Positions 21,853 through 35,994 of a DNA stretch of 64,000 bases are shown here, one piece after another; within the stretch, counting starts at the first letter, position 1; every line of letters starts with the position of its first letter. The DNA lies in assembly GCA_902598825.1 (NCBI GenBank), contig CACKDD010000004.1, positions 35,242 to 99,241 of the forward strand. The letters are read 5' to 3'. This DNA is from an uncultured Pelagibacteraceae bacterium. Lineage in GTDB: Bacteria; Pseudomonadota; Alphaproteobacteria; Pelagibacterales; Pelagibacteraceae. Under the pieces are notes generated by a model. That model saw only the letters and a program-made list of their open reading frames with translations. It made no database searches and was not told the DNA's origin. The position numbers were made by a program, and so were the translations under genes.

Positions 21853-22514
21853 GTATTTACTTTCCAATCAGTTTCGAAAGTCACATAATTTACTTGGATA
21901 CATCTTCTTTCTTTAACTATTTTCTTCTTTTCCATCCCATGCCAAGTATTTGGCCCACTAGTAAACAAATATCCATAATTATGCTTATAAGGAACTGTTT
22001 TAACTTTTTCTAATTTCTCGTTATAAAAATCTGTGCCTAAGTCTTCAGACTCATTTGCATTATTTACAAAAATTAAACCAGACATTAGTTTTTCTTTAAT
22101 GTCACAATGAGGCTTCAACCAAAATCCTTCTCGATCACAGATAACTTCCAAACGAACATATGAATTTGATAAATCTTTATTTATCATTTTTGAAATATTT
22201 TCATAAACCTCTTTTGATTGTAGTTCATTAATAAATTTTACTAAATGAGGAAATTGTGAAGCGTTATCTTTTGTTATAAAACATCTAAATTTAATTGCCT
22301 TACCTCCAGAAGAATCTCCTTTTCTAAATTCTGCAGCACCTCCATCAATCGCTCTTGTTCCATCATAATTTAGATTATGTTTACTTACATCTGGAATATC
22401 AGCTTTGACAATTTCTTCTATTGCGGCATCAGTAAGTGCATCGTAATACTCATAATGTTCAAATGGAAATTCATGTTTTTTGGATTGTTTTTGAATTGAA
22501 TTGATAAAAGACAT
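21849..22514 (-). CDS. 2OG-Fe(II) oxygenase-like protein
   Basis: [19 protein letters not shown] (HxD) and [21 protein letters not shown] (distal H...R) in a DSBH-like order. Confidence 0.65.
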   Translation of the reverse strand: MSFINSIQKQSKKHEFPFEHYEYYDALTDAAIEEIVKADIPDVSKHNLNYDGTRAIDGGAAEFRKGDSSGGKAIKFRCFITKDNASQFPHLVKFINELQSKEVYENISKMINKDLSNSYVRLEVICDREGFWLKPHCDIKEKLMSGLIFVNNANESEDLGTDFYNEKLEKVKTVPYKHNYGYLFTSGPNTWHGMEKKKIVKERRCIQVNYVTFETDWKVNT

Positions 22515-23458
22515 TAAGAATTAATTTTTTGTTTAATTATTTTTGCTACTCTATTAGTTTCATCTAGTTTTTGATAGTTCCAATTTTCCTCTTCCTCACC
22601 TAAATTTCTAATTATATTTAATTCTCTAAATAATTTTCTAAATTTTTGGAATCTTTTATCATTTTTTTTAGGTGAAATATTTGCGACATAAATAGGTTTT
22701 CCAGTTAAAGCTGCCTCTGAAATCATTGAGCTTGAGTCACAAGTTACCACTATACTTTGAGATATTGATAAAGCAGATAAATAAGCTTTTTTATCAATAT
22801 TATCAATAATTGTGTGATTTTCCCCAAAATATTCTTTAGCATAAACGATTGAATTTTTTGGTGTTCTCATAGATGGAATGACAACAAGCTGAAAATCATT
22901 TTTTTTTAAGAAATTATTTAAAAGAAAGAAAATATTTTCAATATTTTTTAAAGAATAGTCATAGTACTTAGTTGGACCACCCAAAATTAAAGTGCAAATT
23001 TTTCTTTGATCTTTTTTAATAAATAAATTTAAATAATCTTTGTTCTTAATTATTTCATCATTTGTAAGATAGTGAATCGCACCTTTCGTATTAATTACAT
23101 TTAGACCTTTTATGGAGTCATGTTCAGGAGCAACTATAAAATCAAAATTGTTGAAATTTACTTTTGGATCTTGAATATGAATACTAATTACTTTTTTTTT
23201 AAAACTATTTTTAAGATGAATTGAGGGAATTACACTTTTGCGTCCACAAGAAATAATCATATCAAAATCAGATTGATTAACTTTTTTGTAAACTATTTGT
23301 GAAATTGGAGTGAATTTTGGAGGAATCATTTTCCAAAAATTATTTAGTTCAACTGTATGGTGTGTAAAATCTATGTTTAAAGCTTTTGCTAAACCCTCTA
23401 CTTGGCTGATCATGCCATGCATGCCTTGAGTTAATAATATACCTTTTAATTTGTTCAT
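22514..23458 (-). CDS. ELM1/DUF1022 family glycosyltransferase-like protein
   Basis: LLTQGMHGMISQVEGLAKAL, SCGRKSVIPSI, HIQDPKVNFNNFDFIVAPEHD, VTCDSSSMISEAALTGKPIYV. Confidence 0.75.
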   Translation of the reverse strand: MNKLKGILLTQGMHGMISQVEGLAKALNIDFTHHTVELNNFWKMIPPKFTPISQIVYKKVNQSDFDMIISCGRKSVIPSIHLKNSFKKKVISIHIQDPKVNFNNFDFIVAPEHDSIKGLNVINTKGAIHYLTNDEIIKNKDYLNLFIKKDQRKICTLILGGPTKYYDYSLKNIENIFFLLNNFLKKNDFQLVVIPSMRTPKNSIVYAKEYFGENHTIIDNIDKKAYLSALSISQSIVVTCDSSSMISEAALTGKPIYVANISPKKNDKRFQKFRKLFRELNIIRNLGEEEENWNYQKLDETNRVAKIIKQKINS

Positions 23459-23479
23459 TAATTACTATATAGCTTCCAT

Positions 23480-24427
23480 ATGAGTCAAAATCCAACTAAA
23501 CACACAAAAGTGTTAATAATTGGATCCGGTCCAGCTGGTTACACGGCTGCAGTTTATGCAGCTCGTGCAATGTTAAACCCAATTTTGGTTTATGGATCTG
23601 AACCTGGAGGTCAATTGACAACAACTACTGATGTTGAAAATTATCCTGGGTTTGCTGATGTTATTCAAGGACCTTGGTTAATGGATCAAATGAAAGAGCA
23701 AGCAAAAGCAGTTGGTACTGAGATGATAGAGGATCATATTGGATCGGTAAATTTAAAATCGACTCCATTTGAAGCAATTGGTGATAGTGGTCAAAAATTT
23801 ACTGCAGATAGTATTATTATTTCAACTGGTGCTCAAGCAAGATGGTTAAACATAAAATCAGAGCAAGAATTTAGAGGTTTTGGAGTGTCGGCATGTGCTA
23901 CATGTGATGGATTTTTCTTTAAAGAAAAAGAAGTAGCAGTTGTTGGTGGTGGTAATGCTGCTGTAGAAGAAGCAATGTTTCTTACGAAGTTTGCTTCGAA
24001 GGTCAAATTAATTCACAGACGTGATAGTCTGAGAGCAGAAAAAATGCTTCAAAAAAAATTAATGGAAAACAAAAAAATTGAAATTATTTGGGATACTATA
24101 ATTGAAGACGTGATAGGTGATAAAGAACCTAAAAATGTCAAAGGTATTAAAGTAAAAAATGTAAAAACAAATAAAATTGAAGAAATCAAAGTTGATGGTT
24201 TATTTGTTGCAATTGGTCATGATCCAGCAACTTCATTATTTAAAGATCAATTGAAAATGGATAATGAAGGATATTTGATTACCAAACCGGACTCTACTGA
24301 AACTAATGTTCCTGGAGTTTATGCTGCAGGAGATGTGAAGGACAAAACATTTAGACAAGCTGTAACCGCTGCAGGTATGGGATGTATGGCTGCACTTGAG
24401 GCTGAAAAGCATCTTTCGCATAAGTAA
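23480..24427 (+). CDS. trxB: Thioredoxin-disulfide reductase
   Basis: IGSGPAGYTAAVYAARA, GVSACATCDGFFF (CATC), VYAAGDVKDKTFRQAVTAAGMGCMAA. Confidence 0.96.
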   Translation: MSQNPTKHTKVLIIGSGPAGYTAAVYAARAMLNPILVYGSEPGGQLTTTTDVENYPGFADVIQGPWLMDQMKEQAKAVGTEMIEDHIGSVNLKSTPFEAIGDSGQKFTADSIIISTGAQARWLNIKSEQEFRGFGVSACATCDGFFFKEKEVAVVGGGNAAVEEAMFLTKFASKVKLIHRRDSLRAEKMLQKKLMENKKIEIIWDTIIEDVIGDKEPKNVKGIKVKNVKTNKIEEIKVDGLFVAIGHDPATSLFKDQLKMDNEGYLITKPDSTETNVPGVYAAGDVKDKTFRQAVTAAGMGCMAALEAEKHLSHK

Positions 24428-24428
24428 A

Positions 24429-25376
24429 GTGAAAAATAATTTACATGTTTTTTTAGGAGCAACTGTAGCTGATGCTGCAGCTAGACCATTACATTGGGTT
24501 TATAATCAGAAAAAACTACTAACTTATATTAAGGGAAAACAAGACTTTACCTTCTTAAAAAAAAATAAAAGTCCTTTTTACAATATTAAAACTGGCAAAG
24601 TTTCTGGTTATAATGAAGTTGGTCAAGTGATGTTCAAAACTTTAGTTGAAGGTCATCGAAATATAGAAGAAAGATTTAAAAAAAATATTACAAAAAATTT
24701 TGGTCCAGGAAGTATTTACTGGAAAAATTTAAATCTAAGAGCAAAATACAGAAAAGTTAAAGACTGGCGAGGAATAATAAAAGGACCTTGGATCCATCAA
24801 AATATCATTGAAACTGTAAGAAATATTAAATCTAAAAAAAAATTAACTGGAGGTAAAAAGGTAAACGAGTCTGATGGTTATTGTGCTGCTCTTCCATATT
24901 TTTTGTATGGCTATAATCTTAAAGATGTAAAAAAAATTATCTCTGCAATAACTGTTTCAAAAATAAGTCTCAAATATGCTTTAGCAAAATTTTATCTAAT
25001 AGATTTAGCACTAAAAGGTTGCAAAGATCCTATAAACGAATTCATGAAGATATTTAAAAAAAATTCATATTTCAAAAGTGTTGTTGAAGATATGAAAAAA
25101 GTTAAAAGATTAAAATCAAAACCTCACCCTCTTGTGGTTAAAAAATTGGGCATGGCTTGTAGCTATCCAGGAACATTTAATAGCTCAATTCATTCAATTA
25201 TTAATTCCACAAATTATAAAGGGGCTATTTTAAAAACTATTAAAGCTGGTGGCTGTAACTGTTCTAGAGTTAATTTTATTGGAGCTTATTTTGCTGCTTT
25301 AAAAGGAATAGGTACTATCCCGAAATCTTGGATAAAAAAAACTGATTTAGCTAAAAAAATATTAGAGCAAAAATAA
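24429..25376 (+). CDS. ADP-ribosylglycohydrolase / J1-crystallin-like family protein
   Basis: FLGATVADAAARPLHWVYN, GGKKVNESDGYCAALPY, GGCNCSRVNFIGAYFAALKGIGTIPKSW. GTG start just after trxB stop preferred to the track ATG at 24396 inside trxB. Confidence 0.75.
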   Translation: MKNNLHVFLGATVADAAARPLHWVYNQKKLLTYIKGKQDFTFLKKNKSPFYNIKTGKVSGYNEVGQVMFKTLVEGHRNIEERFKKNITKNFGPGSIYWKNLNLRAKYRKVKDWRGIIKGPWIHQNIIETVRNIKSKKKLTGGKKVNESDGYCAALPYFLYGYNLKDVKKIISAITVSKISLKYALAKFYLIDLALKGCKDPINEFMKIFKKNSYFKSVVEDMKKVKRLKSKPHPLVVKKLGMACSYPGTFNSSIHSIINSTNYKGAILKTIKAGGCNCSRVNFIGAYFAALKGIGTIPKSWIKKTDLAKKILEQK

Positions 25377-25382
25377 AATTAT

Positions 25383-28761
<3,379 letters not shown>

Positions 28762-28780
<19 letters not shown>

Positions 28781-29517
28781 TTATTACTGGAGGAGCAACC
28801 AGAATAGGTGCTGCAATAGCAAAAAAATTATCAGGACCAAAAATTGAAATTGTAATTCACTATAACAAATCAAAATCCAAGGCTGAAAAGCTTAAAGAAG
28901 AATTAAAAAAGAATGGTACTATTGTTTATTTAGTAAAAGCAGATCTAGGTAGCGAAAATGATGTAGATAAAATTATCAAATTTTCAAAATTGAAATTAAA
29001 ATATTTTGATTGTTTAATAAATAATGCCTCTTTATTTGAAAACGATAAATTAGAAAATTTTACAGTTAAAGGTTGGGATCTTCATTTAAATGCAAATCTT
29101 AAAGCACCTGCATTGCTATCTAAGGGTTTTGCAAAAAATACCAAAGGAAAAAATAATAATATAATTAATATTATTGATCAAAGAGTCTTTAAACTAACAC
29201 CTTACTTTTTTTCATATACATTAAGTAAAACAGGTCTTTATACTCTCACTAAAACTAGTGCAATGAGCTTAGCTCCAAAGATACGTGTCAACGGCATAGC
29301 TCCAGGTCCAACAATTAAAAATAAAAGACAAACTCAAAAACACTTCAAAAAACAGTATTTTGCTACACCATTAAAACAGCAAGTTGATGTTAAGGAGATC
29401 TGTAGTGCTGTTGACTTTTTTATTAAAAACAGCTCTATTACAGGTCAAGTTTTAGCCATTGATAGTGGTCAAAGTTTAAACTGGCAAACACCAGACATTA
29501 TGGGAAGTAAAGAATGA
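28762..29517 (+). CDS. SDR-family oxidoreductase, pteridine reductase/FolM-like
   Basis: [58 protein letters not shown]; next to folB. Confidence 0.8.
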
Positions 29518-29939
29518 AAAAAAATAATCTTAAAATAGTAAAGATAGACAAATCAAAAAAATTATTTAATTACGAGAAAAAAATTTTAATTAATGAGCTT
29601 ATTTTAAATCTTAAACTTGGCTATTATGACTTCGAAAAAGAAAAGTCCCAAAAAGTTAAATTTAGTCTTGAAATTGATTATGAGGATAAAAAACCAACCA
29701 ATGATAAAGATATAAAGTCTATAGTAAACTATGGAACAATTGTTAAATTAATAACAAAACTAGTTAAAAAGAAACATTATAATTTCTTAGAGTCTCTTGC
29801 AGAGGCAGTTTTTGATGAATTATTTAAAGACAAAAGGATTGGTAGAATATTGTTAAAAATTGAGAAATTAGAAATTTTAAAAGACTGTTCATCAGTTGGT
29901 ATTCAAATTACCAAAAAAAGAAGTCATGATAAGTTCTGA
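29514..29939 (+). CDS. folB: Dihydroneopterin aldolase-like protein
   Basis: [59 protein letters not shown] match FolB. Confidence 0.8.
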   Translation: MKKNNLKIVKIDKSKKLFNYEKKILINELILNLKLGYYDFEKEKSQKVKFSLEIDYEDKKPTNDKDIKSIVNYGTIVKLITKLVKKKHYNFLESLAEAVFDELFKDKRIGRILLKIEKLEILKDCSSVGIQITKKRSHDKF

Positions 29940-31761
29940 TATCGGAAAAGAAGTAATTAAAAAAGAGCTCACACTTATTCCTAAACTCCCTGGGGTATAC
30001 AGGATGCTTAATGAAAAAGGAGATATTCTCTACGTCGGCAAAGCAAAAAATTTACCTAATAGACTTAAAAGTTATATAGCTGAAAAGAATCATATTATTA
30101 GAACAGAGAGAATGTTATCTCAAACCAGGAAACTCGAAATAACAACTACTTCAAATGAAAGTGAAGCATTACTTCTTGAAGCAAACCTAATTAAAAAACA
30201 TAAACCTAAGTTTAACATTCTACTAAGAGATGACAAATCTTTCCCGTTTATCTTTATTAGTAATAAAGACAAATGGCCACAAATTAAAAGACATCGTGGA
30301 AAGAAAACAGGTGAAGGTTTTTATTTTGGTCCTTTTGCATCAGCAGGATCAGCCAATTGGACAATTAAAATGATACAGAAGATTTTTCACTTAAGAGTGT
30401 GTGATGATACAGTTTTCAAAAATAGAGAACGTCCTTGTATTTTATATCAAATTAAAAGATGCTCTGGACCTTGTGTCGGGTATATAGAGAAAGAGGAGTA
30501 TAAAAAAACAGTAGATGATGCAATAGAATTTGTATCTGGCAAATCAAGGAAGATACAAAAAAGTCTTTCTGACCAGATGGAAAAAGCCAGTGAGGATTTA
30601 GACTTTGAAAAAGCAACAATTTTAAGAGATAGGATAAAATCTTTAAATATTATTCAATCTTCTCAAAGAATTAATGAAGCTAATTTGATCGAAGCTGATG
30701 TAATTGCAGGATATAAAGAGTCTGGCAAAACTTGTATTCAAGTTTTTTTTTATAGATCAAAACAGAATTGGGGCAATCAAGCTTTTTTTCCTAAACATGA
30801 TCCAGATGAAAAATTGTGTAATATATTAAATTCATTTGTCTCTCAATTTTATGAAAACAAAAGTGTACCATCATCAATAATTTTATCTGAGGATATTAAA
30901 GAAAAAATTTTAATAGAGAAAACTCTTTCTCAAAAAGAAAGTAAACAAATTAATATCTCTGTTGCAAAAAAAGGATCAAAATTAAAAGTTATTAATCAAG
31001 CAATAAAAAACGCTAAAGATAGTTTAAATCGAAAACTTTATGAAAGTCAGAATAATCGAGAATTATTTGATGCTGTTGTAAGCAAGTTTAATTTAGAAAC
31101 AAATATTAACCTAATTGAGGTTTATGATAACAGTCATATTCAAGGAACCAATAGCGTCGGTGCTTTAATTGCTTACGGAGATGAAGGATTTATAAAAAAA
31201 AGATACAGAAAATTTAATATAAAAAATAAAGAAAATGAACAAGATGATTATGGAATGATGCGAGAGGTATTGAATAGAAGATTTAAAAGGGCTGTCCAAG
31301 AAAAAGATAACTATTTATCTTTTCCAGATTTGGTTATTGTAGATGGTGGAAAAGGACAGTATTCTGTAGCAAGAGAGACTTTAAATGAATTAGGACTACA
31401 CGATATACCTATCATCGCGATAGCAAAAGGTAAATTTCGGAATAGTGGTAATGAAACCTTTTTTTACAATGGAAAAGAATTTAAATTTACCAAAAATGAT
31501 CCTACCCTCTTCTTTCTTCAACGAATTCGAGATGAGTCACATCGTTTTGCAATAAGCGCTCATAGAGCTAAAAGAAAAAAAGGAATTAGTAAATCTTTAC
31601 TTGATCAAATAGAGGGTATTGGCTCTATTAGAAAAAGAGCTCTATTGAACCATTTTGGCTCTGCTAGGGCAGTAGAATCTGCAAGTCTTGATGAAATAAA
31701 ATCAGTTGAAGGTGTTGAGGTAAAAGTTGCAAAAAAGATATATAACTTTTTTCATGAATAA
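29926..31761 (+). CDS. uvrC: UvrABC system protein C
   Basis: [55 protein letters not shown]-terminal HhH. Start at internal Met (MISSDIGK) favoured. Confidence 0.96.
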   Translation: MISSDIGKEVIKKELTLIPKLPGVYRMLNEKGDILYVGKAKNLPNRLKSYIAEKNHIIRTERMLSQTRKLEITTTSNESEALLLEANLIKKHKPKFNILLRDDKSFPFIFISNKDKWPQIKRHRGKKTGEGFYFGPFASAGSANWTIKMIQKIFHLRVCDDTVFKNRERPCILYQIKRCSGPCVGYIEKEEYKKTVDDAIEFVSGKSRKIQKSLSDQMEKASEDLDFEKATILRDRIKSLNIIQSSQRINEANLIEADVIAGYKESGKTCIQVFFYRSKQNWGNQAFFPKHDPDEKLCNILNSFVSQFYENKSVPSSIILSEDIKEKILIEKTLSQKESKQINISVAKKGSKLKVINQAIKNAKDSLNRKLYESQNNRELFDAVVSKFNLETNINLIEVYDNSHIQGTNSVGALIAYGDEGFIKKRYRKFNIKNKENEQDDYGMMREVLNRRFKRAVQEKDNYLSFPDLVIVDGGKGQYSVARETLNELGLHDIPIIAIAKGKFRNSGNETFFYNGKEFKFTKNDPTLFFLQRIRDESHRFAISAHRAKRKKGISKSLLDQIEGIGSIRKRALLNHFGSARAVESASLDEIKSVEGVEVKVAKKIYNFFHE

Positions 31762-31769
31762 AAATTTTT

Positions 31770-32354
31770 ATGCTTAGAAAAATACCAAATATATTAACTA
31801 TAGGTCGGATATTAATAGTCCCGTTTTTTGTATTAGCATTTTATTTGCCAGGTTTTTATGGAGATTTGACTGCTTTAATTCTGTTTATTGTTGCTTCATT
31901 CACTGATTTTCTAGATGGAATGTTAGCACGATTACTTGGACAAGAGTCAAAACTAGGTGAATTGTTAGATCCGATTGCAGATAAGATTATTGTAGCGACT
32001 GCTTTAATTCTTTTAGTAATGGATGGAACGATACGTCATTATGAAGTCATAGCAGCAATAATAATTTTAACACGTGAAATTTTGATATCTGGTTTAAGAG
32101 AGTTTTTAGCAAAAGGAAAAATTAAACTACCTGTTTCAAGTCTCGCAAAATTAAAAACAGTTTTACAAATGGTTTCAATTGCACTTTTACTTTCTGGAGA
32201 AACTGGAAATAAAATTATTAATTTTCAAGATTATAATGCACAAACAATTGGCATAATTCTTTTATGGCTTTCAGCGGCTTTAACTCTTTTTACTGGATAC
32301 GATTATATGCGTAAAGGAATAGACCATGCAATATCAGAAGACAACAAAGATTAG
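31770..32354 (+). CDS. pgsA: CDP-diacylglycerol--glycerol-3-phosphate 3-phosphatidyltransferase
   Basis: IPNILTIGRI, FTDFLDGMLARLLGQESKLGELLDPIADKI CDP-alcohol phosphotransferase motif. Confidence 0.94.
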   Translation: MLRKIPNILTIGRILIVPFFVLAFYLPGFYGDLTALILFIVASFTDFLDGMLARLLGQESKLGELLDPIADKIIVATALILLVMDGTIRHYEVIAAIIILTREILISGLREFLAKGKIKLPVSSLAKLKTVLQMVSIALLLSGETGNKIINFQDYNAQTIGIILLWLSAALTLFTGYDYMRKGIDHAISEDNKD

Positions 32355-33235
32355 GCAGCTGTTTTTTTCTTTTTAACAACAGATTGATAACTCTCATTTA
32401 AATCTAATATCAAATCACAAACTTTAAATTTATTTTCAGCTATACATGATACAGGTGTTACTTCTGCAGCAGTTCCTGTTAAAAAACACCCAACAAAGTT
32501 TTTAAGCTCTTCAGGTTTAATTTTTCTTTCATGAACTTTAATATTTTTTGATTTTGCAATTTCAATTACAGTTCTTCTAGTAATACCATCTAAAAATGAA
32601 TCTGGAATTGGTGTATGTAATTCTCCATTTTTGTCCTTAAAAAAAACATTTGCACCAGTTGCTTCTGCAACATTCTCTTCGTGATCTAACATTAGTGAGT
32701 CTGTAAATCCTTGTTTTTCAGCTTCATGTTTAGAGAGTGTGCAAATCATATAAAGACCAGATGCTTTAGTATCCCAAGGAATTGTATTGGGCGCTGGTCT
32801 TCTCCAGCTAGATATATTTAATTTTATTCCTTCAATTTTAAGTTTGGGATCAAAATAAGATCCCCATTCCCAAGTTGCTATAGCTACATGAATTTTAGTT
32901 TGTTGTGCAGAGATAGCCATCATTTCACTTCCTCTCCAAGCTACAGGCCTCACATAGCCATTTTCTACTTTTTGAGTTGCGATTATTTTTTTTGATGCCA
33001 TGTTAATTTCATTTTCACTATACGGAATTTCAAATCCCATTCTCTTTGCAGAGTAAAATAACCTTGAAGTATGTTCTTCTAGTTTAAAAATAGATCCATC
33101 GTATACTCGCTCACCTTCGAAAACACAGCTAGCATAATGTAATCCATGGCTCAAAACATGTACTTTAACATCTGACCAATCAACCAATTCACCATTGTAC
33201 CATATTTTGCCTGATCTTTTATCGTAAGGTATCAT
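32351..33235 (-). CDS. ilvE: Branched-chain amino acid aminotransferase
   Basis: GKIWYNGELVDWSDVKVHVLSHGLHYASCVFEGER, DTKASGLYMICTLSKHEAEKQGFTDSLMLD, FLDGITRRTVIEIAK. Confidence 0.93.
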   Translation of the reverse strand: MIPYDKRSGKIWYNGELVDWSDVKVHVLSHGLHYASCVFEGERVYDGSIFKLEEHTSRLFYSAKRMGFEIPYSENEINMASKKIIATQKVENGYVRPVAWRGSEMMAISAQQTKIHVAIATWEWGSYFDPKLKIEGIKLNISSWRRPAPNTIPWDTKASGLYMICTLSKHEAEKQGFTDSLMLDHEENVAEATGANVFFKDKNGELHTPIPDSFLDGITRRTVIEIAKSKNIKVHERKIKPEELKNFVGCFLTGTAAEVTPVSCIAENKFKVCDLILDLNESYQSVVKKKKTAA

Positions 33236-33306
33236 TTTATGAAATTTAAAAATTCTTACTGAAAAATATCTTTGTATCTATAATATGTCAATATAACTTA
33301 CCAATA

Positions 33307-33744
33307 ATGAAACAACTTTTATATCTAAAAGATGATCAATTAAAAGAGCTAATCGAAAAGCTATTTATAAGTTACAGAGAAACTTTCTCAGACTCTAAAA
33401 AAATTCTAAATAAATACAAAATTGGTTTAGCTCACCAAAAAGTAATACATTTGCTGTCTATGTATAAGGGTATTTCTATCTCTGAATTGCTTAAGAGACT
33501 AAAAGTAACCAAACAAAGTCTAAACAGGGTTCTTAAAGATTTAATTAAATTAGAAATTATTTTTTTTGAAAAGGACGATCAAGATACAAGAATAAAGCAT
33601 ATATTTTTAAATGAAAAAGGAGAGAGAGTATTTACTGAAATTTTTGAAGTACAAAAAAAAAGGATACACGGAGCACTTTTAAATTCTAGTTCTGAAGAAG
33701 TGGTTAATTTTGATAAAGTATTAGAAAAAATTATTAATGGATAA
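33307..33744 (+). CDS. MarR-family transcriptional regulator (PetP-like)
   Basis: Winged HTH: GISISELLKRLKVTKQSLNRVLKDLIKLEIIFFEKDDQDTRIKHIFLNEKG; overlaps the response-regulator gene. Confidence 0.82.
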   Translation: MKQLLYLKDDQLKELIEKLFISYRETFSDSKKILNKYKIGLAHQKVIHLLSMYKGISISELLKRLKVTKQSLNRVLKDLIKLEIIFFEKDDQDTRIKHIFLNEKGERVFTEIFEVQKKRIHGALLNSSSEEVVNFDKVLEKIING

Positions 33745-34414
33745 CTTTATAGCACATATATTAGTTGTTGATGATGATGATGGTATTAGATCCTTAGTTA
33801 AAAAATATTTAAATGAAAACGATTATCTTGTTACAACCGCTAATAGCGCTGAGGATGCAAATGAAAAAGTAAATATTATAAAATTTGATTTAATAATATT
33901 AGATATCATGATGCCAGGAAAAAGTGGACTAGAGTTCATTCAAGAAAATCAAAAAAAAATTAAAACACCTATCATATTATTGACTGCTAAAGGCCAGGCT
34001 AATGAGAGAATAGAAGGTTTAGAAGTTGGTGCAGATGATTATCTTCCAAAACCTTTTGAGCCAAAAGAACTTATTTTAAGAATTCAAAATATTATTACCA
34101 AAACTAAAATAAAAGACCCAAAAAGAGTTATTGAATTTGAAAATATTAAAATTGATTTAAACAAACAATTAATTTTTAAAAAAAATGTTGAATTTAAAAT
34201 TAATAATACAGAAAAAAAAATTTTAGAAAATATGATTAATAACCCTGGTAAAATATTTTCAAGAGATGATATTGGATCATTAATTGATTTAGATAAAGAA
34301 AGATCTATTGATGTAATTATTACAAGATTAAGAAAGAAAATAGAAATTGATCCAAAAAATCCAAAATTTCTGCAAACTATAAGAGGAGCTGGATATGTTT
34401 TATGGATTGAGTAA
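33737..34414 (+). CDS. OmpR/PetR-like response regulator
   Basis: VDDDDGIRSLV, LDIMMPGKSGLEF, LLTAKGQANERIEGLEVGADDYLPKPF, C-terminal wHTH. Confidence 0.93.
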   Translation: MDNFIAHILVVDDDDGIRSLVKKYLNENDYLVTTANSAEDANEKVNIIKFDLIILDIMMPGKSGLEFIQENQKKIKTPIILLTAKGQANERIEGLEVGADDYLPKPFEPKELILRIQNIITKTKIKDPKRVIEFENIKIDLNKQLIFKKNVEFKINNTEKKILENMINNPGKIFSRDDIGSLIDLDKERSIDVIITRLRKKIEIDPKNPKFLQTIRGAGYVLWIE

Positions 34415-35714
34415 TTTTTTTAAGAACATTCTTCCAAAAAGATTATTTTACCGTGCTTTATTAATAGTTGCTATCCCAGTTATAGTTTTGCAACTAGTTA
34501 TAACCATCGTTTTTTTTGATAGCCTTTGGATTAAGACAAACAAAGGAATGACTAGAGCTCTAATAAATGAAGTAAAAACATTCATAGAAGTTTATAAAGA
34601 TGAAATTTATAACAAAGATGAAATAACAAATCTTTTTTCGATCTATCAAGATCTTAACATAGAATATGTTGATAATGAAAAATTTGATTATGAATATGAT
34701 GAAAGATGGTTTAGCCCAATAGATCGAACCTTGAGAAGAGAACTTAAATCAAGATTTCAATCAGAAAAATTTTGGTTTGATACAACAGGATACAAAGAAT
34801 TAATAGATTTAAGAATTAAATATAAATCTGGATACTTTAAATTTTTAATTCCTAAAGATAGAGTCACAAGTTCATCTGCTAGAATTTTCGCATTATGGAT
34901 TACTGTCCCAGCAATTATAATGATTTTTATTTCTTTAATCTTTTTAAAAAACCAAACAAGACCTATCACAAATCTTGCTAAAGCAGCTGCAAAATTTGGT
35001 AGAGGTGAAGAAGTAGAAGAATTCAAACCATCAGGTGCATCGGAAATACGACTGGCAGGTTATGAATTTGATAGAATGAGAAAAAGAATAAAAAGACACC
35101 TTAATCAACGCTCCGAGATGTTATCTGGAATTAGCCATGATTTAAGAACACCTTTAACAAGAATGAAACTACAAATTGCCTTTATCAAAGATAAACAATT
35201 AGCAGTAAAAATGTCTGAAGATATCAACGAAATGGAAAAAATGTTAAATGAGTATCTACAGTTCACAAGTTCATCTAATATTGAGAAAAATGATCAGTTC
35301 AATCTAAGTGAATTAATTAATGAAATTGTAGAAAAATATAATAATGAAAATATCTCAACAGATATAATGCCTCGACTTTATATTAACGGAAGAAAGAATT
35401 TAATAAGAAGGTGCATCAATAATTTATTAGATAATGCAATCAAGTATGCTGATAAAGTTCAGGTCGAAATCAACAAAAGTAATAATAATTTATTTATCAA
35501 AATTGAAGATGATGGTCCTGGAATACCAGAAAGTGAATTTGAGAATGTCTTTAAGCCTTTTTACAAAATCGATAAAGGTAGAGCAGATACAAAAGCAAGT
35601 GTAGGATTGGGACTATCTATAGCCTCAGATATAGTTAAATCACATGGAGGAAATATTAAATTAGATAAATCCTCGATGAATGGCTTATCAGTTAAGATTT
35701 TCTTACCTTTTTAG
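34395..35714 (+). CDS. EnvZ-like sensor histidine kinase
   Basis: Two TM segments, HAMP, GISHDLRTPLTRMKLQIAF H-box, NNLLDNAIKYA, DDGPGIPESEFENVFKPFYKID. Confidence 0.93.
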   Translation: MFYGLSNFFKNILPKRLFYRALLIVAIPVIVLQLVITIVFFDSLWIKTNKGMTRALINEVKTFIEVYKDEIYNKDEITNLFSIYQDLNIEYVDNEKFDYEYDERWFSPIDRTLRRELKSRFQSEKFWFDTTGYKELIDLRIKYKSGYFKFLIPKDRVTSSSARIFALWITVPAIIMIFISLIFLKNQTRPITNLAKAAAKFGRGEEVEEFKPSGASEIRLAGYEFDRMRKRIKRHLNQRSEMLSGISHDLRTPLTRMKLQIAFIKDKQLAVKMSEDINEMEKMLNEYLQFTSSSNIEKNDQFNLSELINEIVEKYNNENISTDIMPRLYINGRKNLIRRCINNLLDNAIKYADKVQVEINKSNNNLFIKIEDDGPGIPESEFENVFKPFYKIDKGRADTKASVGLGLSIASDIVKSHGGNIKLDKSSMNGLSVKIFLPF

Positions 35715-35943
35715 ACTTATTTTTTTTTGAATCTTTAAATTGAATGGTTTTTTTTTCTAAATTTTCTACTCTTTTCTTCAAAATTTCAAATTCATCTTTA
35801 CTTGTAAGTCTCATTCTAAAAACAATTTCATCTCTCTTTGATTTTAAAATATTCATTAATTCATTTGCCAGATCTTTAGATGATACTAAACCCTGTTCAA
35901 ATAATTTAGCCAATTTATCAATAACAAATTTTGAATTTTTCAT
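35692..35943 (-). CDS. ubiK: UbiK/BMFP-family accessory factor
   Basis: 83 aa: LANELMNILKSKRDEIVFRMRLTSKDEFEILKKRVENLEKK resembles DUF526/UbiK. Confidence 0.75.
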   Translation of the reverse strand: MKNSKFVIDKLAKLFEQGLVSSKDLANELMNILKSKRDEIVFRMRLTSKDEFEILKKRVENLEKKTIQFKDSKKNKSKKVRKS

Positions 35944-35994
35944 ATATATTTATATTAACCTATTATATTAATAGCTTACAATTATAATTCAAAA

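Noticed and set aside
35744-35971. 75-aa plus ORF between histidine kinase and lgt
   Set aside because: Antisense to the ubiK-like gene, which has family-like sequence; the plus ORF does not.
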